Source: Brachynemurus nebulosus (lineage: Eukaryota > Arthropoda > Insecta > Neuroptera > Myrmeleontidae). Taken from it: 64,000 bases of DNA. Of the stretch, positions 1-13,171 are shown one piece after another (the first letter of the stretch is position 1; each line of letters begins with the position of its first letter). The DNA lies in the NCBI GenBank assembly GCA_035578155.1, contig JAPWDM010000005.1, forward strand, positions 34,868,108-34,932,107. The letters are read 5' to 3'. The translations under genes and the position numbers were made by a program. Under the pieces are notes generated by a model. It searched no databases, was not told the DNA's origin, and was given only the letters and a program-made list of their open reading frames with translations.

Positions 1-3000
1 GTTAGATAGAAATAATCCTGTCAAAAACAAACGAGCAAGTAAATCATTTTCTTTAAACAGGACTGCATACATTATATCTATTTATAAAATTCTAGATGTC
101 AAGCATTAATCTGTTTCCCAATCGGCTTACTACTTACTAGAGTATGATTATAATTATGTGACTTTTATTTTATTTCTTTACATGTTTTACATGTTTTCGT
201 TGACAATATCGTCATAATTAGCGTCATCATAAATCAGCGGCGCGAGGCCTTCAAAAAACGCGGGCTCTTGTGCGGCGAATCGTATAGGGTCCACCCTGGC
301 GACAAAAGGATATACTTTCTTCCAATAAAAACAAGGAGCCTTCCACGTTCACGTTTCCACAATTTTATAATTTTTGACGTTAGCAAAAAAATTCATTTAA
401 ATAGAAAATGATTCCGGTTTTTTTTTAATAGGTAATACTACACTTTAACTCCCGGTTGAGCGATCTACATATAAATCAATTTTGTCTTTTCATGTCTATC
501 AAAAAAAAAAAAATTTTCTCTATCAACATCTGAAACATCTATGTAAAATATGCCGCTACTCACACGCGATTTATAAAATAATTACGAAATTGTAAATTAA
601 TAATTTAAAAAGTCAGAAAAACATTTCCCAAATGTAAAATACGACAGCGGGAAATCACGAGATACAAAAGTATAAACAATATTTGATACTGAAAAACCGT
701 CAGATATCAGCTAGTTTGTTTTGGTTTACCTTTCTTTAAATATTTACGACAAGAACATTATCTATAATAAAAGTCATTCCTCCTTTATTTATCTTTTTTC
801 AAAAACTTACCAACTTACAAAACAACGTAGAAGATGTATCCAAGTTTATATAAGTATTTACTCATTTATAAATAACATCATTCTGAAGAAAAAGCTACTA
901 AACAATTCTAGGAAAGGTCCTCTCGTTGAAGACATGCAAAGGTGAATGAGTGTCATCACAAATACATAAGTAGCTTTAAAACACCAAAATTGTAAAAAAT
1001 ATGTCCTTCCTGTTTTATGTTCCTACATGTTGTAAATTTTGATCCAATGATGCCACTTTAAATCTTATTTTCAACAAAAAATAAATTTTGAGACTAATAG
1101 ATTCTAATAATCCCAAATACGATTCTATTAGATACAAATTTAATATTTGTTGTATTTCAAAATGTAACTGTCTTTTTTCCTTTTTAGAAAATATGTTGTA
1201 TAAAATCTTGTTCATCCGGTATTTGTTAATTGTTTAATTTTTGATAAAAAGGCCAGCAATAACACAGAAATCTTTAATTCCAAAAATAAACACAAGAACA
1301 ATATATTTTATCATTTAAAACAATTCATTGTATAATATGAAGACATACGTTATTATGTAAGTATGTGCTTTGTAGCAAGAGCAATACAAAGGATAGAATG
1401 AAAACAGCAAAGTAACATTTGTTTTTAATACACAGAGCCTGTCATGTGATAACCCTTATAGATACCAAAGAGTTGCAGTGTAGCTGAATAAAGCTCGATG
1501 TATTTTAACAACTATTACAAGATATAGAACAAATCTTAATGCCACAAAAATAGAAAGATTAAGTTAGATATGGCTATCAAATATTATTAATAAATAATCA
1601 AGGGAGTAATCAGTTTCGCTTTCCATTTGATCATCCAGTTTGTAGCTTTTAGCGAATTTTCAGAATGAAAATTCAGCTATTACAGCAGCTCTTATGGTAA
1701 GACCTAAGCCCGGGACTATGGCAGAAATTTGTTTTGGAGCCTCTAGAACCCGAAAATCTACTTCACTAAAATTTATATATATATAAATATATATATATGT
1801 ATTTATGTGTGTACACGATAACTCTCGAACAAAACGTTTAATGCTTATGAAATTTGGTGTGTAGGTTTGAATTCGATTTCGCTCGCCTAAGTTCGTTAGC
1901 CAGACACATCCGATGCCACAGACCGGATATTTTGGGCTTTAAAGTCTTTTTTTGTGTTTTTTGATCAGAATTTATAACTTTTTCAAAAATTTTGTTATAC
2001 TATCAAAAAAATTGTAAGAAGTTATATTAGCGAGCTTTTTAAACTTTTCCTCTGTATAAACTGGTTTTCAAGAAAAATCAAAAATAATTTTTATATAGAG
2101 TCTCTTTTTATCGTATTATCTCTTTCTGTTGTATTGGAAAAATCCTATTTTTATTTATTTTGATTATACACGTATTTTAAGGGTATTACTACACTTAGTA
2201 CTTCTACTACCTATCATATTTCAAATTTCTTTGGATAAATATTCAGAATAATGCCTGAATAAATTTCTACGGTTATATAAATGTAATATTATTAAATTTA
2301 ATTAATTAAACTATAATATTTCTTTGATTAAATAAAATTTTAAAATTATATTTTTGGGAGTGCACAAATAGCCTTATGCATTTGTAAACATAATATCTCT
2401 AGTATAAGTAGATTAGATTTGTTATTTTGTTTTCGAAAATTTATTTTTGCTTTCAAATTCAAATTGTAGTAGAATTGATTTTTTTTGCCCATTAACTGCA
2501 CATTATTTTAATCTCTTTATTTAACACATTACGTTAAAAAATTATAATAATATTTTTAAAATTATTAACATTTTTAATAATTTAATTATTTAAAAAAATT
2601 CTTTAAATATATTTAATAATTTTTTATTTTAAAAATTCTATTGTGTCAGCGTTTTTAACCAGATAGCACCACAGGTATGTACAATACTGCCAAATTAGCT
2701 TGAATTTAAACTATATTTCAACAATCAGAATTTCAAATCAACTCGTCTTTGTGTTGAAATGTTGACATATAGATTCGGTGCTGATATTTGACTGATATTT
2801 GAGAAAAATAGGTAATAGTTCATGTTAATTTATATATTACATTTTTAAAATCAAATAGTAATTAATATTTGTCCTATTATTTGTTTTTTGTTTTGTTTTA
2901 TATAGGTAAAAAATTTAAAACCACATTCAAAATTACATGAAACCGTGAAGCAAATGTTATTTATATACGAGAAGAATATAGCTAAAATAAAAAAGAAAAT

Positions 3001-4013
3001 ATAAATTCTAAACAGGCAATTATTAATAGAATTTGTCAACATAATAAGGTAAATACATATCTATTAAAAACTGTGGATTTTGTGATTGAATTTTTTCTAA
3101 TAATTTGAATGTACATGTTAAAAGGTTAATATCAACAGCAATACTTTTATGTATTATAAATTCCTACTTAAAACATGGATGGTGAATTTAAAGATATAAT
3201 AAGAAGAAAAAGAGAACACACAGTAAACTAAAAACTTGGATTAAGAAGGAAAACATCAACTAAGTACATGCCGGATAAGCCCTTGAATAAAGGTCCAACT
3301 TTAGTTTTGTTTCCGTGTCGAATGGTTATTTTCTTCAGCAAGAGAATTTAAAAAGGTAAAATCGTCGGTACACAGAAAGAGTGACACAGTTCAAAAAAAA
3401 AAACAGCTACTTCAATGTCTCTATTCAAAAGTTTTATTATTTACTTCAAAAGTTATCATAGTTTCGGATTTCTAAAATTTTCAAAATTTTTTTGGAGATA
3501 ACCCGTTGGTACTCACCTTGTATTCCAACAATAAAAATAACAAGTTAATTTTGATAACATTAAAGATTTTGATAAAAAAAATTCGCTACTTTGAAGTAAG
3601 GAAAAAACGACAAAACCGCCTTCTACCGCCTCTAATTTTGGAAGTAGCAATATGTCGTTCTGGGACATAAAAATATGCAAATTTTGCTATACATTTACAC
3701 AATAAACTCGAAAATGTAAATTTTTGAGTTGTCACTCTTTCGGTGTACCGTCGAAATGTTTTGTTACGTTTGGAAAATAAATTCCGTTCTAAATTTTTTT
3801 TCGTAACCGTTAAAAAATTTAGCTCAAAATATTAAATTCAGTATTGGTAAGGCAAAGATTCTCAGTTGCGCCTCTGGTGGTAAAATTAGAACTAGTGTCA
3901 AGTAAAAATACGTATATGTTTAATTGGTGATAAAAATACACATAATTTGTATAATAGATATTTCACCGGTCATTTCTCTCACCGACCCTGTACATAAACG
4001 CATCTGTTATTAA
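1..4013. other. AT-rich non-coding stretch, no gene seen
   Basis: I see no coding sequence here; the few open frames are short, AT-rich and without recognisable motifs. A short AT tract lies near 1,773-1,798. The segment around 1,812-1,935 resembles, in inverted orientation, the segment near 16,050-16,170, so it is a dispersed repeat fragment. Several long poly-A and poly-T runs are present. Confidence 0.6.
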
Positions 4014-4092
4014 AATACTCCTGTCGCAGCATCCTGCAAAATATAGCGAATTTCCATTTACAAAAGTACGTTTTTCTTGGAAACTAGTTGAT

Positions 4093-6289
4093 GGGCATTT
4101 TCACGTCAGTTCGACCAGTCTTAAAAGTAAAGTTCTCAGATTTCTTTCATATTCACTATAATTTATCTACCAGTAGAGCTATGTCCAATTTTGATATTCA
4201 TTTCTCAAAATTATTATCTAGGCTCGAGATATTTTGCTTCGAAAATGGCGGTAATTATCACGTTTTTTTGCATCTCTTTTATAAAAAATTCTATATTTTC
4301 CAAACGAGAGATTTGAATTGGATGATGTTTTGTGGGTAAATTCATGAAACTCCATAGTACATTGAAACAAAATAAAACTTGTTCTATATTGTACGGTTTT
4401 GTATATCTATGCACTCGAATTAGGTCAAATTTGGACAGCCCTGGCCAAAATCTCTAATGACTTAAATAGGTGATTTTGGGTTCATTGTGTTCAGAATTTT
4501 ATGCTCTTTCAAATTTTGCAAAGAAACTAATGGACTTTTACTGGTATCAATGTAAAAATTAAGAAAAACCAAAACTATGTGTAATTATAGAGGGTTCATA
4601 TACTACATATAACATTATACAGTAAATATTTAACCAAAATACTCTAACTAAATTACACATAGAGAAAAAGAAAATTGCTACCTACACTTTTATAAGTGTA
4701 AATGGTAAAGAGGCTTATATTAAACGTAAAAAAAATAAATGCGTGAGCAGGAGCGGTGGAGGGTTAATTTGGGGGGTCCCAAAAGACTGAAAAATTGTAA
4801 TATTGCAATTTCCGGCGAAAGTCGAAGTCAAAGAAAAAATTATCCTTGACAAAAGTTGTAGATCATGCAAAAATCTACAACTTTTGTAAAGAACACTTTT
4901 TAACATAACCTCAAAATTTCGGAGAAAAATGCGAATTTTGTTGTTTTTTTTCTTTATTTCGTTTTATATTTCTCATTTCCACAAAAATAATTTAATTTTT
5001 AAGAAACTTGGTGAAATTATGCCTTTCTGGGTCTTAAATAGCCCACAAGTTTTTCTGAGTAAAAAAATTTAGAAGTTTTCGTGATATTGATTTTTTTCAG
5101 TTCGGAAAACTTTTTTTCATGAAAAGATTCTACTTAAAAAAATTATCGCACTGAGTTCTGCCAGTGCTCATTTTTTTCGGTTTGACAAGTACTTTTTGGT
5201 AAAATAAACAAAATTAGTAGTTGTATTTAAGAACAAAATTTTTTTCAGTAGAATCTTTTCTGGGAAAAAAGTTTTCCGGACTGAAAAAAATCAATATCAC
5301 GGAATCTTCTGAATTTTTTTATTCAGAAAAACTTGTGGTTATTTAAGACCCAGAAAGGCATACTTTCACCAAGTTCCGTAAAAATTAAATTATTTTTGTT
5401 GAAATGAGAAATATAAAACGAAATAAAGAAAAGAAACAACAAAATTCGCATTTTTCTCCGAAATTTTGAGGTTATGTTAAAAAGTGTTCGTTACAAAAGT
5501 TGTAGATTTTTGCATGATCTACAACTTTTGTAAAGGATAATTTTTTCTTTGACTTCGACTTTCGCCGGAAATTGCAATATTACAATTTTTCAGTCTTTTG
5601 GGACCCCCCAAATTAACCCTCCACCGCTCCTGCTCACGCATTTATTTTTTTTTTACGTTTAATATAAGCCTCTTTACCATTTACACTTATAAAAGTGTAG
5701 GTAGCAATTTTCTTTTTTTCTATGTGTAATTTAGTTAGAGTATTTTGGTTAAATATTTACTGTATAATGTTATATGTAGTATATGAACCCTCTATAATTA
5801 CACATAGTTTTGGTTTTTCTGAATTTTTACATTGATACCAGTAAAAGTCCATTAGTTTCTTTGCAAAATTTGCAAGAGCATAAAATTCTGAACACAATGA
5901 ACCCAAAATCATCTATTTAAGTCATTAGAGATTTTGGCCAGGGCTGCCCAAATTTGACCTAATTTGAGTACATAGATATACAAAACCGTACAATATAGAA
6001 CATGTTTTATTATGTTGCAATGTACTATGGAGCTTCATGAATTTACGCACAAAACATCATCCAATTCAAATCTCTCGTTTGGAAAATATAGAATTTTTTA
6101 TAAAAGAGATGCAAAAAAACGTGATAATTACCGCCATTTTCGAAGCAAAATATCTCGAGCCTAAATAATAATTTTGAGAAATGAATATCAAAATTGGACA
6201 TAGCTCCACTGGTAGATAAATTAGAGTGAATATGAAAAAAATCCGAGAACTTTACTTTTAAGACTGGTCGAATTGACGTGAAAATGCCC
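4093..6289. mobile_element. Long foldback element inserted in an older foldback, TSD TGAT
   Basis: The termini are GGGCATTTTCACGTC and its exact complement GACGTGAAAATGCCC. They are flanked by TGAT at 4,089-4,092 and again at 6,290-6,293. The two arms (about 4,093-5,145 and 5,240-6,289) are near-identical inverted copies of about 1.05 kb separated by a loop of roughly 90 bases. Open frames on either strand (for example 4,088-4,339 and 6,043-6,342) are the same arm sequence read twice and show no transposase motif. The superfamily is unknown; a 4-bp target duplication does not fit mariner (TA), hAT (8 bp) or piggyBac (TTAA). Confidence 0.85.
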
Positions 6290-6430
6290 TGATATAGAGT
6301 AATTGTAAATAAAAAAAACTTTATGTGATTTTTCCGCCTCATTCCGCCAAATTTTTTTCACGAAACGTTTACGCGATATTTTTTAAAAACAAGATGTTTC
6401 GTTTTTGAGTTATCGTGCGGACACACACAC

Positions 6431-6441
6431 GTATATATATA

Positions 6442-6500
<59 letters not shown>
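6431..6500. repeat. (AT)n microsatellite at palindrome centre
   Basis: A nearly uninterrupted AT/TA dinucleotide run forms the loop of the outer foldback element. Confidence 0.95.
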
Positions 6501-6745
6501 TAAGTGTCCGCACGATAACTCAAGAACGAAACATCTTATTTTTAAGAAATTTCGTGAAAACGTCTACGGTTTTTTGGACATTTTTTTTGAAAAAATTTGG
6601 CGGAATGAGGCGGGAAAATCACATAAAGAAAGTTTTTTTTTATTTACAATTACTCTATATCAACTAGTTTCCGAGAAAAACGTACTTTTGTAAATGGAAA
6701 TTCGCTATGTTATGCAGGATGCTGCGACAGGGGTATTTTGTATTA

Positions 6746-9067
6746 GAGTCCCTGACTTTACCAGATCTAAATACAAGGTACAGTGGACATCCAATCGTAC
6801 GTACTCCGATTTTACCTAGTGACGTCAGCGATTTAGTGGGGTTCTTCTCACATAGATATGTTGTCATTTATCTGTGTTATTGATGAATAGAACATTCTAG
6901 AATTTCTGTCAAATTGTGCTGCTTAATCTAATTTTTAATGTCCAATTCAATAGTGAAGTTTGTTTTTTGGTATCTCTACTAGTGTACGAGTAGAATATTC
7001 TAGAATTCTTGTCAGCTTCCGCTATTTGGCGTCTATTACGGCTGATGAATGCGATGGTGAAGTTGATTTTGCGACATCTTTACTAGTTTTCTAAAAGTGG
7101 CCACTTATGTACATACATTAGATTCCCTTTATGTATACAACCGAATTTTAGGTGTAAATTGTCTCTTAAGATAATTTTGTTTTAAATAAATTCAGATCTT
7201 CCGATTTTATGTACTTCCCGTTATGTAAATTTGCACCGACCACTATGTACCATTTGCATTTGTGGTGTAAAGAGATTGTATCATTCAGTTCTTCTTATGT
7301 AACGAATATGATGACAAGCTTTGTGTAATATTGTTTATATTGTAACAATGGAAAGTATGTGTACCCTTTTTGTGTATGTAAACATTGACATTTAGATGAT
7401 AACAGTCTAGTAGGGAGTGTAGGGATTACAAGAGAGGATAAATGACACGACGCGACACATTCGTTGTCCTTGTCATAACCACAATCATTTTACTTTCGCC
7501 TTTCAAAATATTATATACGTATGTAGTCCAAGCTAACATTTGTAAAAGTTCATTTTCTTTAATTTCCTATAAGTACATATATAACGAATTTCTGGTCTCT
7601 CTACTTGCTATCTAAACCTACAAATGAGGCTTAACATCTCCAGCTCTCCAACATTATATTTATTATTAAAAGTAATAAGAGGTATCCGCATGGATAATGC
7701 TACGTATCACAAATCTATAGACATTCCTCTTAAGGTAGTTACTGTTTGACAGGCTAGTAGAAAAAATTGCAAACCAAACCTACTTTATGTCATTATTGTA
7801 TGTATTAATGGATAGATGATGATGCGTACTATTTTTCATACGAACGTGTATGCATACATTCAAACATAGTCTGTGCATACACACTTATACTATCAAAGTT
7901 TTTTATAATAAATGCTTTGACATCATTGTTATTTACCCAACAAACATATTAAGTGGTATGTATATGCGTTTGGAGCGCTTTATTTTTTCACCTGTAGAAG
8001 ATAGACAGGCGCTCTCATGGACTTTTTTTTGTAGAGAATTCGATTCTCTACAAAAAAAGTCTTAACACTTTTTAATGTATCTATCACCGTTTTCGCTACG
8101 TAAGCGGTGAATTGTCAAAAAACGCTATTCATGAATTTTTAATATTGTTTAAACAATAAATACGAGTAAACCAGTTATTTAATTTTAGGGTTGCCAGACT
8201 GCTTCGGTTCAGTTGTTTGAAATTGGTGTATTTATTAAAATACTATAATTTCTCTGATGATATCTTCAATTCAAAACGATCAACAAATAATTCAATTTTT
8301 TTCTTTACATTCAGAACTTATTAATCTTTCTTTCCCTAGTTTTTTATTAAATTCTGTCGAGTCATTATATTTTTAAATACAAATTAAGGGACGTAGTCAG
8401 AATTTTGAGATCTAATACATGGAGTAGATACAAACTTTATCCCTAATTATCTTAACTCAGAACCGATCAATCTTTCCCAAATTACAAGGACAATCAGATA
8501 TAGTATTCTTCTTTATACTATATTAAAATTTGAAACTATTCTGTCGAAAAGCTGAATATCGGGGTACTACCTTAACAAAATATTATAAAAAAATTTTATA
8601 GCAAATTTTACGACAATCTCTGCAAAGCAAATTTACACGAAACTAATAAAACAAAAATGTACGGGTTGGACTGTCACCTGACATCGTTTTGGTATAAATT
8701 GTTTCTCTTGATTTTGAAACATACCTACCTAATATTCTATTTTTAGAATCGCTAACTTTATCCCATTTTCTTTAAATACCTATATGAACTAAAAGATTAT
8801 TAAACTGTACTCTATAAGCACATTGGGTAATTTCTCAATATACGTACCAGCGAAAATTTTCGAAAATTTCTAGTATCATGTAATAGACATCACCTAATAC
8901 TAACCAAAATTAACATAAAAGCCTAGGGTCCATTTGCAGTTTCTGTAAAATTTAAAATTGTACATTCAAAGAGTATTTCAATAGTTATACTACAGCGGTC
9001 ATCCTGCTTTTCCAATCTAATTCAGATATTACTTCTTAAAGTTTCACAGTTATAAGTTACAGCTACA
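6746..9067. other. Non-coding stretch, no gene seen
   Basis: AT-rich sequence with no supportable coding region. The only structure I noted is the perfect hairpin at 8,020-8,062, listed separately. Confidence 0.6.
8020..8062. repeat. Perfect 43-bp hairpin
   Basis: The arm GACTTTTTTTTGTAGAGAAT is followed by a three-base loop and the near-exact complement ATTCTCTACAAAAAAAGTC. It may be a tiny remnant of a foldback element. It is too short to call a miRNA precursor. Confidence 0.7.
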
Positions 9068-9069
9068 TA

Positions 9070-10006
9070 CGAGGTGTGTTCAAAAAGTACGGTGACTTTT
9101 CAAATTTCTCGGGCTACGTACATTCGCTTTTCGATTTTTTTATTTTGTTGCGTTAATACACTCACCCGGAACATATGTTCACAGTTTCATCTATATAGCA
9201 TGCTTTGTTCGTTTGTGAGAGGCATAAGGGTTAGAAGTGTTTGGTGTGCTTAGCGATTTTCCGCTGTCGAAAAAAGGGGATCAAAGGATTTGCATCAAAT
9301 TTTGTGTGAAAAGTGGAATTAAGTGCTCCAAAATACTCGAAATGTTAACAGTGGCATACGGTGAGTCTACTCTGAGTAAAAAATATCTTTATAAATATTA
9401 CAGGCTTTTCCAAGAAGGCCGAGAAGATGTCATTGACGAACCTCGCTCTGGACGCCCCAGCACGTCAAGAACTGATGAAAACGTTGAAAAAGTGAAGAAA
9501 ATGGAATTGTGAAATCGTCCAATCACCATTAGAGAAGCTGCTGAGTATTAGCTTGAAGTCATGCACCGTTTGCGAGAAGCTATACGAAAAAAAACGTCCG
9601 GAATTGTGGGAAAACAATTCATGGCTTTTTCATCACGATAAGCACTTGCTCACTTATCGTTACTTATGAGTGATTTTTTGCCCAAAAGCAACACCACAAT
9701 CATGCCTCAGCTACCATATTCACCGGATTTAGTCCCCTGCGACTTTTTTCTGTTCCCAAAACTAAAGAAACCCCTGAAAAGACGGAGATTTGCAACGATT
9801 AAGGAGATAAAAACTGCATCGCCGAAAGAGCTCAAGGTTATACCAAAAAGTGCATATCAGATGTGCTTCGAGGATTAGAAAATGCGTTAGCACAAGTTAT
9901 TGTGTCTGAGGGGGATTACTTTAAAGGGAACAACATGAATATTGATGAATAAATAAAAGGTTTTTGATAAAAATATAAAGTCACCTTACTTTTTGAACAC
10001 ACCTCG
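9070..10006 (+). mobile_element. Internally deleted mariner element
   Basis: Terminal inverted repeats CGAGGTGTGTTCAAAAAGTA at the left and, with one mismatch, its complement at the right are flanked by TA at 9,068-9,069 and 10,007-10,008. The interior holds two pieces of a mariner transposase. The 937-bp length is short of the roughly 1.3 kb usual for autonomous mariners, so the middle is deleted. I infer it is immobile without a helper. Confidence 0.93.
9237..9952 (+). pseudogene. Mariner transposase pseudogene (N and C parts, middle deleted)
   Basis: The first piece (9,237-9,512) carries the mariner helix-turn-helix region, including the linker signature PRSGRPSTSRTDEN that joins the DNA-binding and catalytic domains; it ends at a TGA at 9,510-9,512. 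The second piece (9,600-9,952) contains the FHHD block (second catalytic Asp) and PYSPDLVPCDFF (third Asp of the DD34D triad), then the SAYQMCFED segment. A stop replaces the Trp expected after CFED, and the last residues continue in another frame to TAA at 9,950-9,952. The first catalytic Asp region is missing. The family assignment is firm; loss of function is evident from the breaks. Confidence 0.92.
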
Positions 10007-10008
10007 TA

Positions 10009-11203
10009 TATATTAGTTGATCAAAAATATATGAGTCTATAAAAGATTGTACAAAAACCGCTCCTATCACGTGACACGACTAAATTACTTACTACTGGAC
10101 AATGAAACATTAAGGTTTTTTTTTAGCAAAAATAGTACCTATAACAAATTGTAAATTTTTTTACATATTAAGAAAAATTTTTTCTACTAAAATATCCATT
10201 TTACAAATTCGCAGTAGCTAGTTAGGAAAGAGCAGAAGTTATTAATGGCCGTGTGAAAAATGAAAAGCGAAAGAAAACATAAAAAATACATTTTTGACAC
10301 CTGAATGAATGATAACTTGAAAAAATATTATTTCATTGCTATACCTGGGCGGGATAGTATAAAATATGTTCGCTAACTACCGACGCACGTGCAAAATTTT
10401 TGCCATAATTTCTCATAAAAAGTTTTGTTATAAAATTGTTCGTCTGTAAATAATCATAATATTTAATAAAAAATGAAAATGTTTTGGATATTTAAATGCC
10501 ATTAGCTTGGTGTGATATCGATATTATCAAAATAGGAAAAAAGGGATGACATATTACCTCTTCCTTTCTACTTCTTTTATTGTAGGTATAAAATAAATGA
10601 TCATATACATTTTCCAGTAAAATTTTCAAATTTTTTTCTTCAAACGATAGAAAAATATTGTGTATTTATGTTTAAACTCAATATACGAAAGTTCTTGTTT
10701 TCAGTTTCATTAAAAATCTTTCTTTTTAGATGCTGTTTTTATGATATCCACATTTTCAAAAGAAGTAGGAAACTTTTTTTAATATTAAAAAAAATTATAA
10801 ATACTAGGTACAAAAGTGTTCTAAAAGAAAAAATCGGTCAAGAGCGAGTGGGGCTGGCACAATTAGGGTTTCGTACAGTGAGAAGTCAATAGGCCAAATT
10901 AAACTATTTTTAGGCTAGTTATGTTACAGGATTAAATTTTTTCAGCAAGGTTGAGATTAACAGATGCAATTTCTCAAATGAAATTTCATATGTTTAGATA
11001 GAGTAATTTCTGAAGTACTAGTGGACAAAGATCAAAGTTTTGTGCACGCACCAATAGACAGACTAATAGATTATCAAAAATCTAGGATAATTCCAATCGA
11101 GCTAAAGCTTTGGAATTTAAAATAGATAGTAGAATTATGGTAATAAATACTAGAAAAATAAAACGTTAATAAAAATGAACCAATTTGTAAACTCAGCAAA
11201 GAA
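10009..11203. other. Non-coding stretch, no gene seen
   Basis: AT-rich DNA without a convincing coding region. The 74-codon frame at 10,668-10,892 has low-complexity composition and no motif. Confidence 0.55.
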
Positions 11204-11486
11204 CAAACAAATTATTATATAGGTATACAGGGTGGAATTTTAATAACTCTTATACCTTTTGGTGAATTTCTATAAAATTTTACGATGATTTGGAATGAAA
11301 TTTTTCCGAAACAACATAGCTTAAAATGTAGCAATGTTTTAAGCAATGTTGTTTCCGACAAATTTCGTTCTAAATCATCGGAAAATTTTATCGAAATTCA
11401 CCAAAAGGTATAAGTGTTATTAAAATTCCACCCTATATACATAAATAATGATTTGTTTACATAAAAAAATTTGTAACTAACTAGTG
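11204..11486. mobile_element. Palindromic MITE, diverged copy of the 42.8-kb element
   Basis: The core 11,226-11,444 is an inverted repeat (CAGGGTGGAATTTTAATAAC at the left, complement at the right). The flanks that also match the element at 42,761-43,173 continue to CTAGTG followed by TA at 11,487. The left outer end is decayed. Non-coding. Confidence 0.75.
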
Positions 11487-11488
11487 TA

Positions 11489-12258
11489 AATAATTTTGTA
11501 TATATACAAATTTTAAAATCAGTACTGTTTCCCTTTGTTATTTAAAATATTTTTTTTAGCAACTTTACACTGTGAAGAAAAGTCGCAGTTGTCCTATAAT
11601 CTAAGATTCAGCACTTACTAACCCTATAAAAATCAAAATTTTAGCTTTGGAAACATCGGTGATTAAGAGGGAACTCTCATTTTTAGCGAATTTTGAGCTA
11701 TATCATTAAGTTCAATGGACCAAAAATTATAAAAAACAAAATGTTTTTAGAATCCTTGTGCGATAGCTTTTTTAAATGATACTTCACACGATATATCAGT
11801 TGAAACTGTTTTTTTTTTTGGAATAAATTAGCCCCTCATTTTAATTCTAAAAAAGTTTTTCTAATTGTTGACTAGTAATATATGTGCGCGTAATGTAGGT
11901 ACCTTTAAGTATTACAGCAATTTTACCTAACAAGCCGAAAAAATTGAAAATCTATTAAAAATTTCCCATTGTTTTAATTCAAATATTAAACTTTATTATT
12001 TGGGAAAATTAAACGAACCATATCTAAATTCCAACAAAAATGAATTTCTGTTTTAAAATTATCAACATTTTTCTTTAACAATTCAAAGTCAAGAAATAAA
12101 AATAAAGAAAATAGTAAATTTCTAATCGAATTTAGATAACGACAGGAACACGTATCTCTCGTTCGAATCCGATTGTTTTCTATAAACGTTAAAAATCAAA
12201 CAACGACAATTGCGTTTGTGAATGGATAGAATAAATGAACATGTAACACTATCCTCGT
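11489..12258. other. Non-coding stretch, no gene seen
   Basis: AT-rich sequence with homopolymer runs; no coding or repeat structure recognised. Confidence 0.5.
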
Positions 12259-12260
12259 TA

Positions 12261-13169
12261 AGGACTGTCCCGAAAAGTTTTGCACAGTTTTGTTTCCTGT
12301 CCGAAATAAAAACATACTATCATTTTTTTTTAAATTTTGTTGATTAAAACGTTATACCTTAAACTTACAAATTTTGTACTTAATCTATTTTAATTAACTT
12401 TTTTCTACTGAATAACCGTACTTTACTGTTCACGGGTCTCATTAAATTTTGCACTGTTTCATCCGTAAGTTTATTGTTTGCTGCAGTCCATAATTCAGTC
12501 CAATGGTTAGATTCTGAATTATTTTGATGTTTCTGCTGTTTATCCACCTTGTCGTAATGTGCGTTTCACTATAGCCCAGTATCTTTCTATAGTTTGCAGT
12601 TCTGCAACATTTGATCAATTCAGGCTTTTTTGCACGAACTGTACATTATTGGCTTTATACCACTCCAAAGTCGCTTTTGCGTAATGACAAGTGGCTAAGT
12701 ATATCAAAGAATGTTTGAAAAACCGTTTATTGCCATTTGTAAGATCGTATCTAGGAGAAACATTGTTTTGGCTAGATCTAGCCGCTTCTCATTACGCAAA
12801 AGCGATTTTAAGCGGTATAAAGCCAATAATGTACAGTTCCTGCAAAAAAACATGAACCGACCAGGTGTCACAGAACTGCACCTTACAGAAGAATACTGGA
12901 CTATAGTGAAACGCATATTACGGCAAGGTAGACAAACAGCAGAAACATTAAAATAATTCAGAGAATTGTGGACTGCAGTGAAATCGTGCAAAATTTAATG
13001 AGACCCGTGAAAAGTTATTGAGTAGAAAAAAGTTAATTAAAATAGATTAAGTACAAAATTTGTAAGTTTAAGGTATAACGTTTTAATCAAAAAAATTAAA
13101 AAAAAATGATCACATTGTTTTTATTTCGGACAGGAAACAAAACTGTGTAAAACTTTTCGGGACAGTCCT
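12261..13169. mobile_element. Foldback Tc1/mariner derivative made of two 3' ends
   Basis: AGGACTGTCCCGAAAAGTTT at the left end is mirrored by its complement at the right end, and TA flanks lie at 12,259-12,260 and 13,170-13,171. The inverted similarity is not limited to the termini: arms of about 385-430 bp (12,261-12,690 and 12,785-13,169) match throughout around a loop of about 90 bases. Each arm encodes the same C-terminal transposase fragment. The element therefore seems to have arisen by inverted duplication of one end of a Tc1/mariner-like transposon. Confidence 0.85.
12711..12956 (+). pseudogene. Tc1/mariner-type transposase C-terminal fragment (right arm)
   Basis: This frame shows a block ending in EEYWTIVKRILRQG, which resembles the segment around the last acidic catalytic residue of Tc1/mariner-superfamily transposases (pattern xxERYWAxVKR). 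Its mirror copy on the minus strand of the left arm (about 12,525-12,625) retains an even better match, IERYWAIVKRTLRQ. Upstream catalytic residues are absent. It is a duplicated fragment, not a gene. Confidence 0.7.
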
Positions 13170-13171
13170 TA

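Larger units (their letters stand above)
4014..6745. mobile_element. Palindromic foldback element split by a second foldback
   Basis: The left end (from about 4,014, AAAATACTCCTGTCGCAG) is matched in inverted orientation by the right end near 6,727-6,745. The inner arms 6,294-6,420 and 6,497-6,660 are inverted copies of each other around an (AT)n core. Removing 4,093-6,289 plus one copy of the 4-base repeat TGAT makes the outer element a simple palindrome with arms of about 215-245 bp. It therefore looks like a non-autonomous foldback MITE that was later hit by another element. The exact outer ends and target duplication are unclear. Confidence 0.75.

Noticed and set aside
6043..6342. 99-codon minus-strand frame similar to the frame at 4,088-4,339
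   Set aside because: These are the two arms of one palindrome read on opposite strands; no transposase or other motif.
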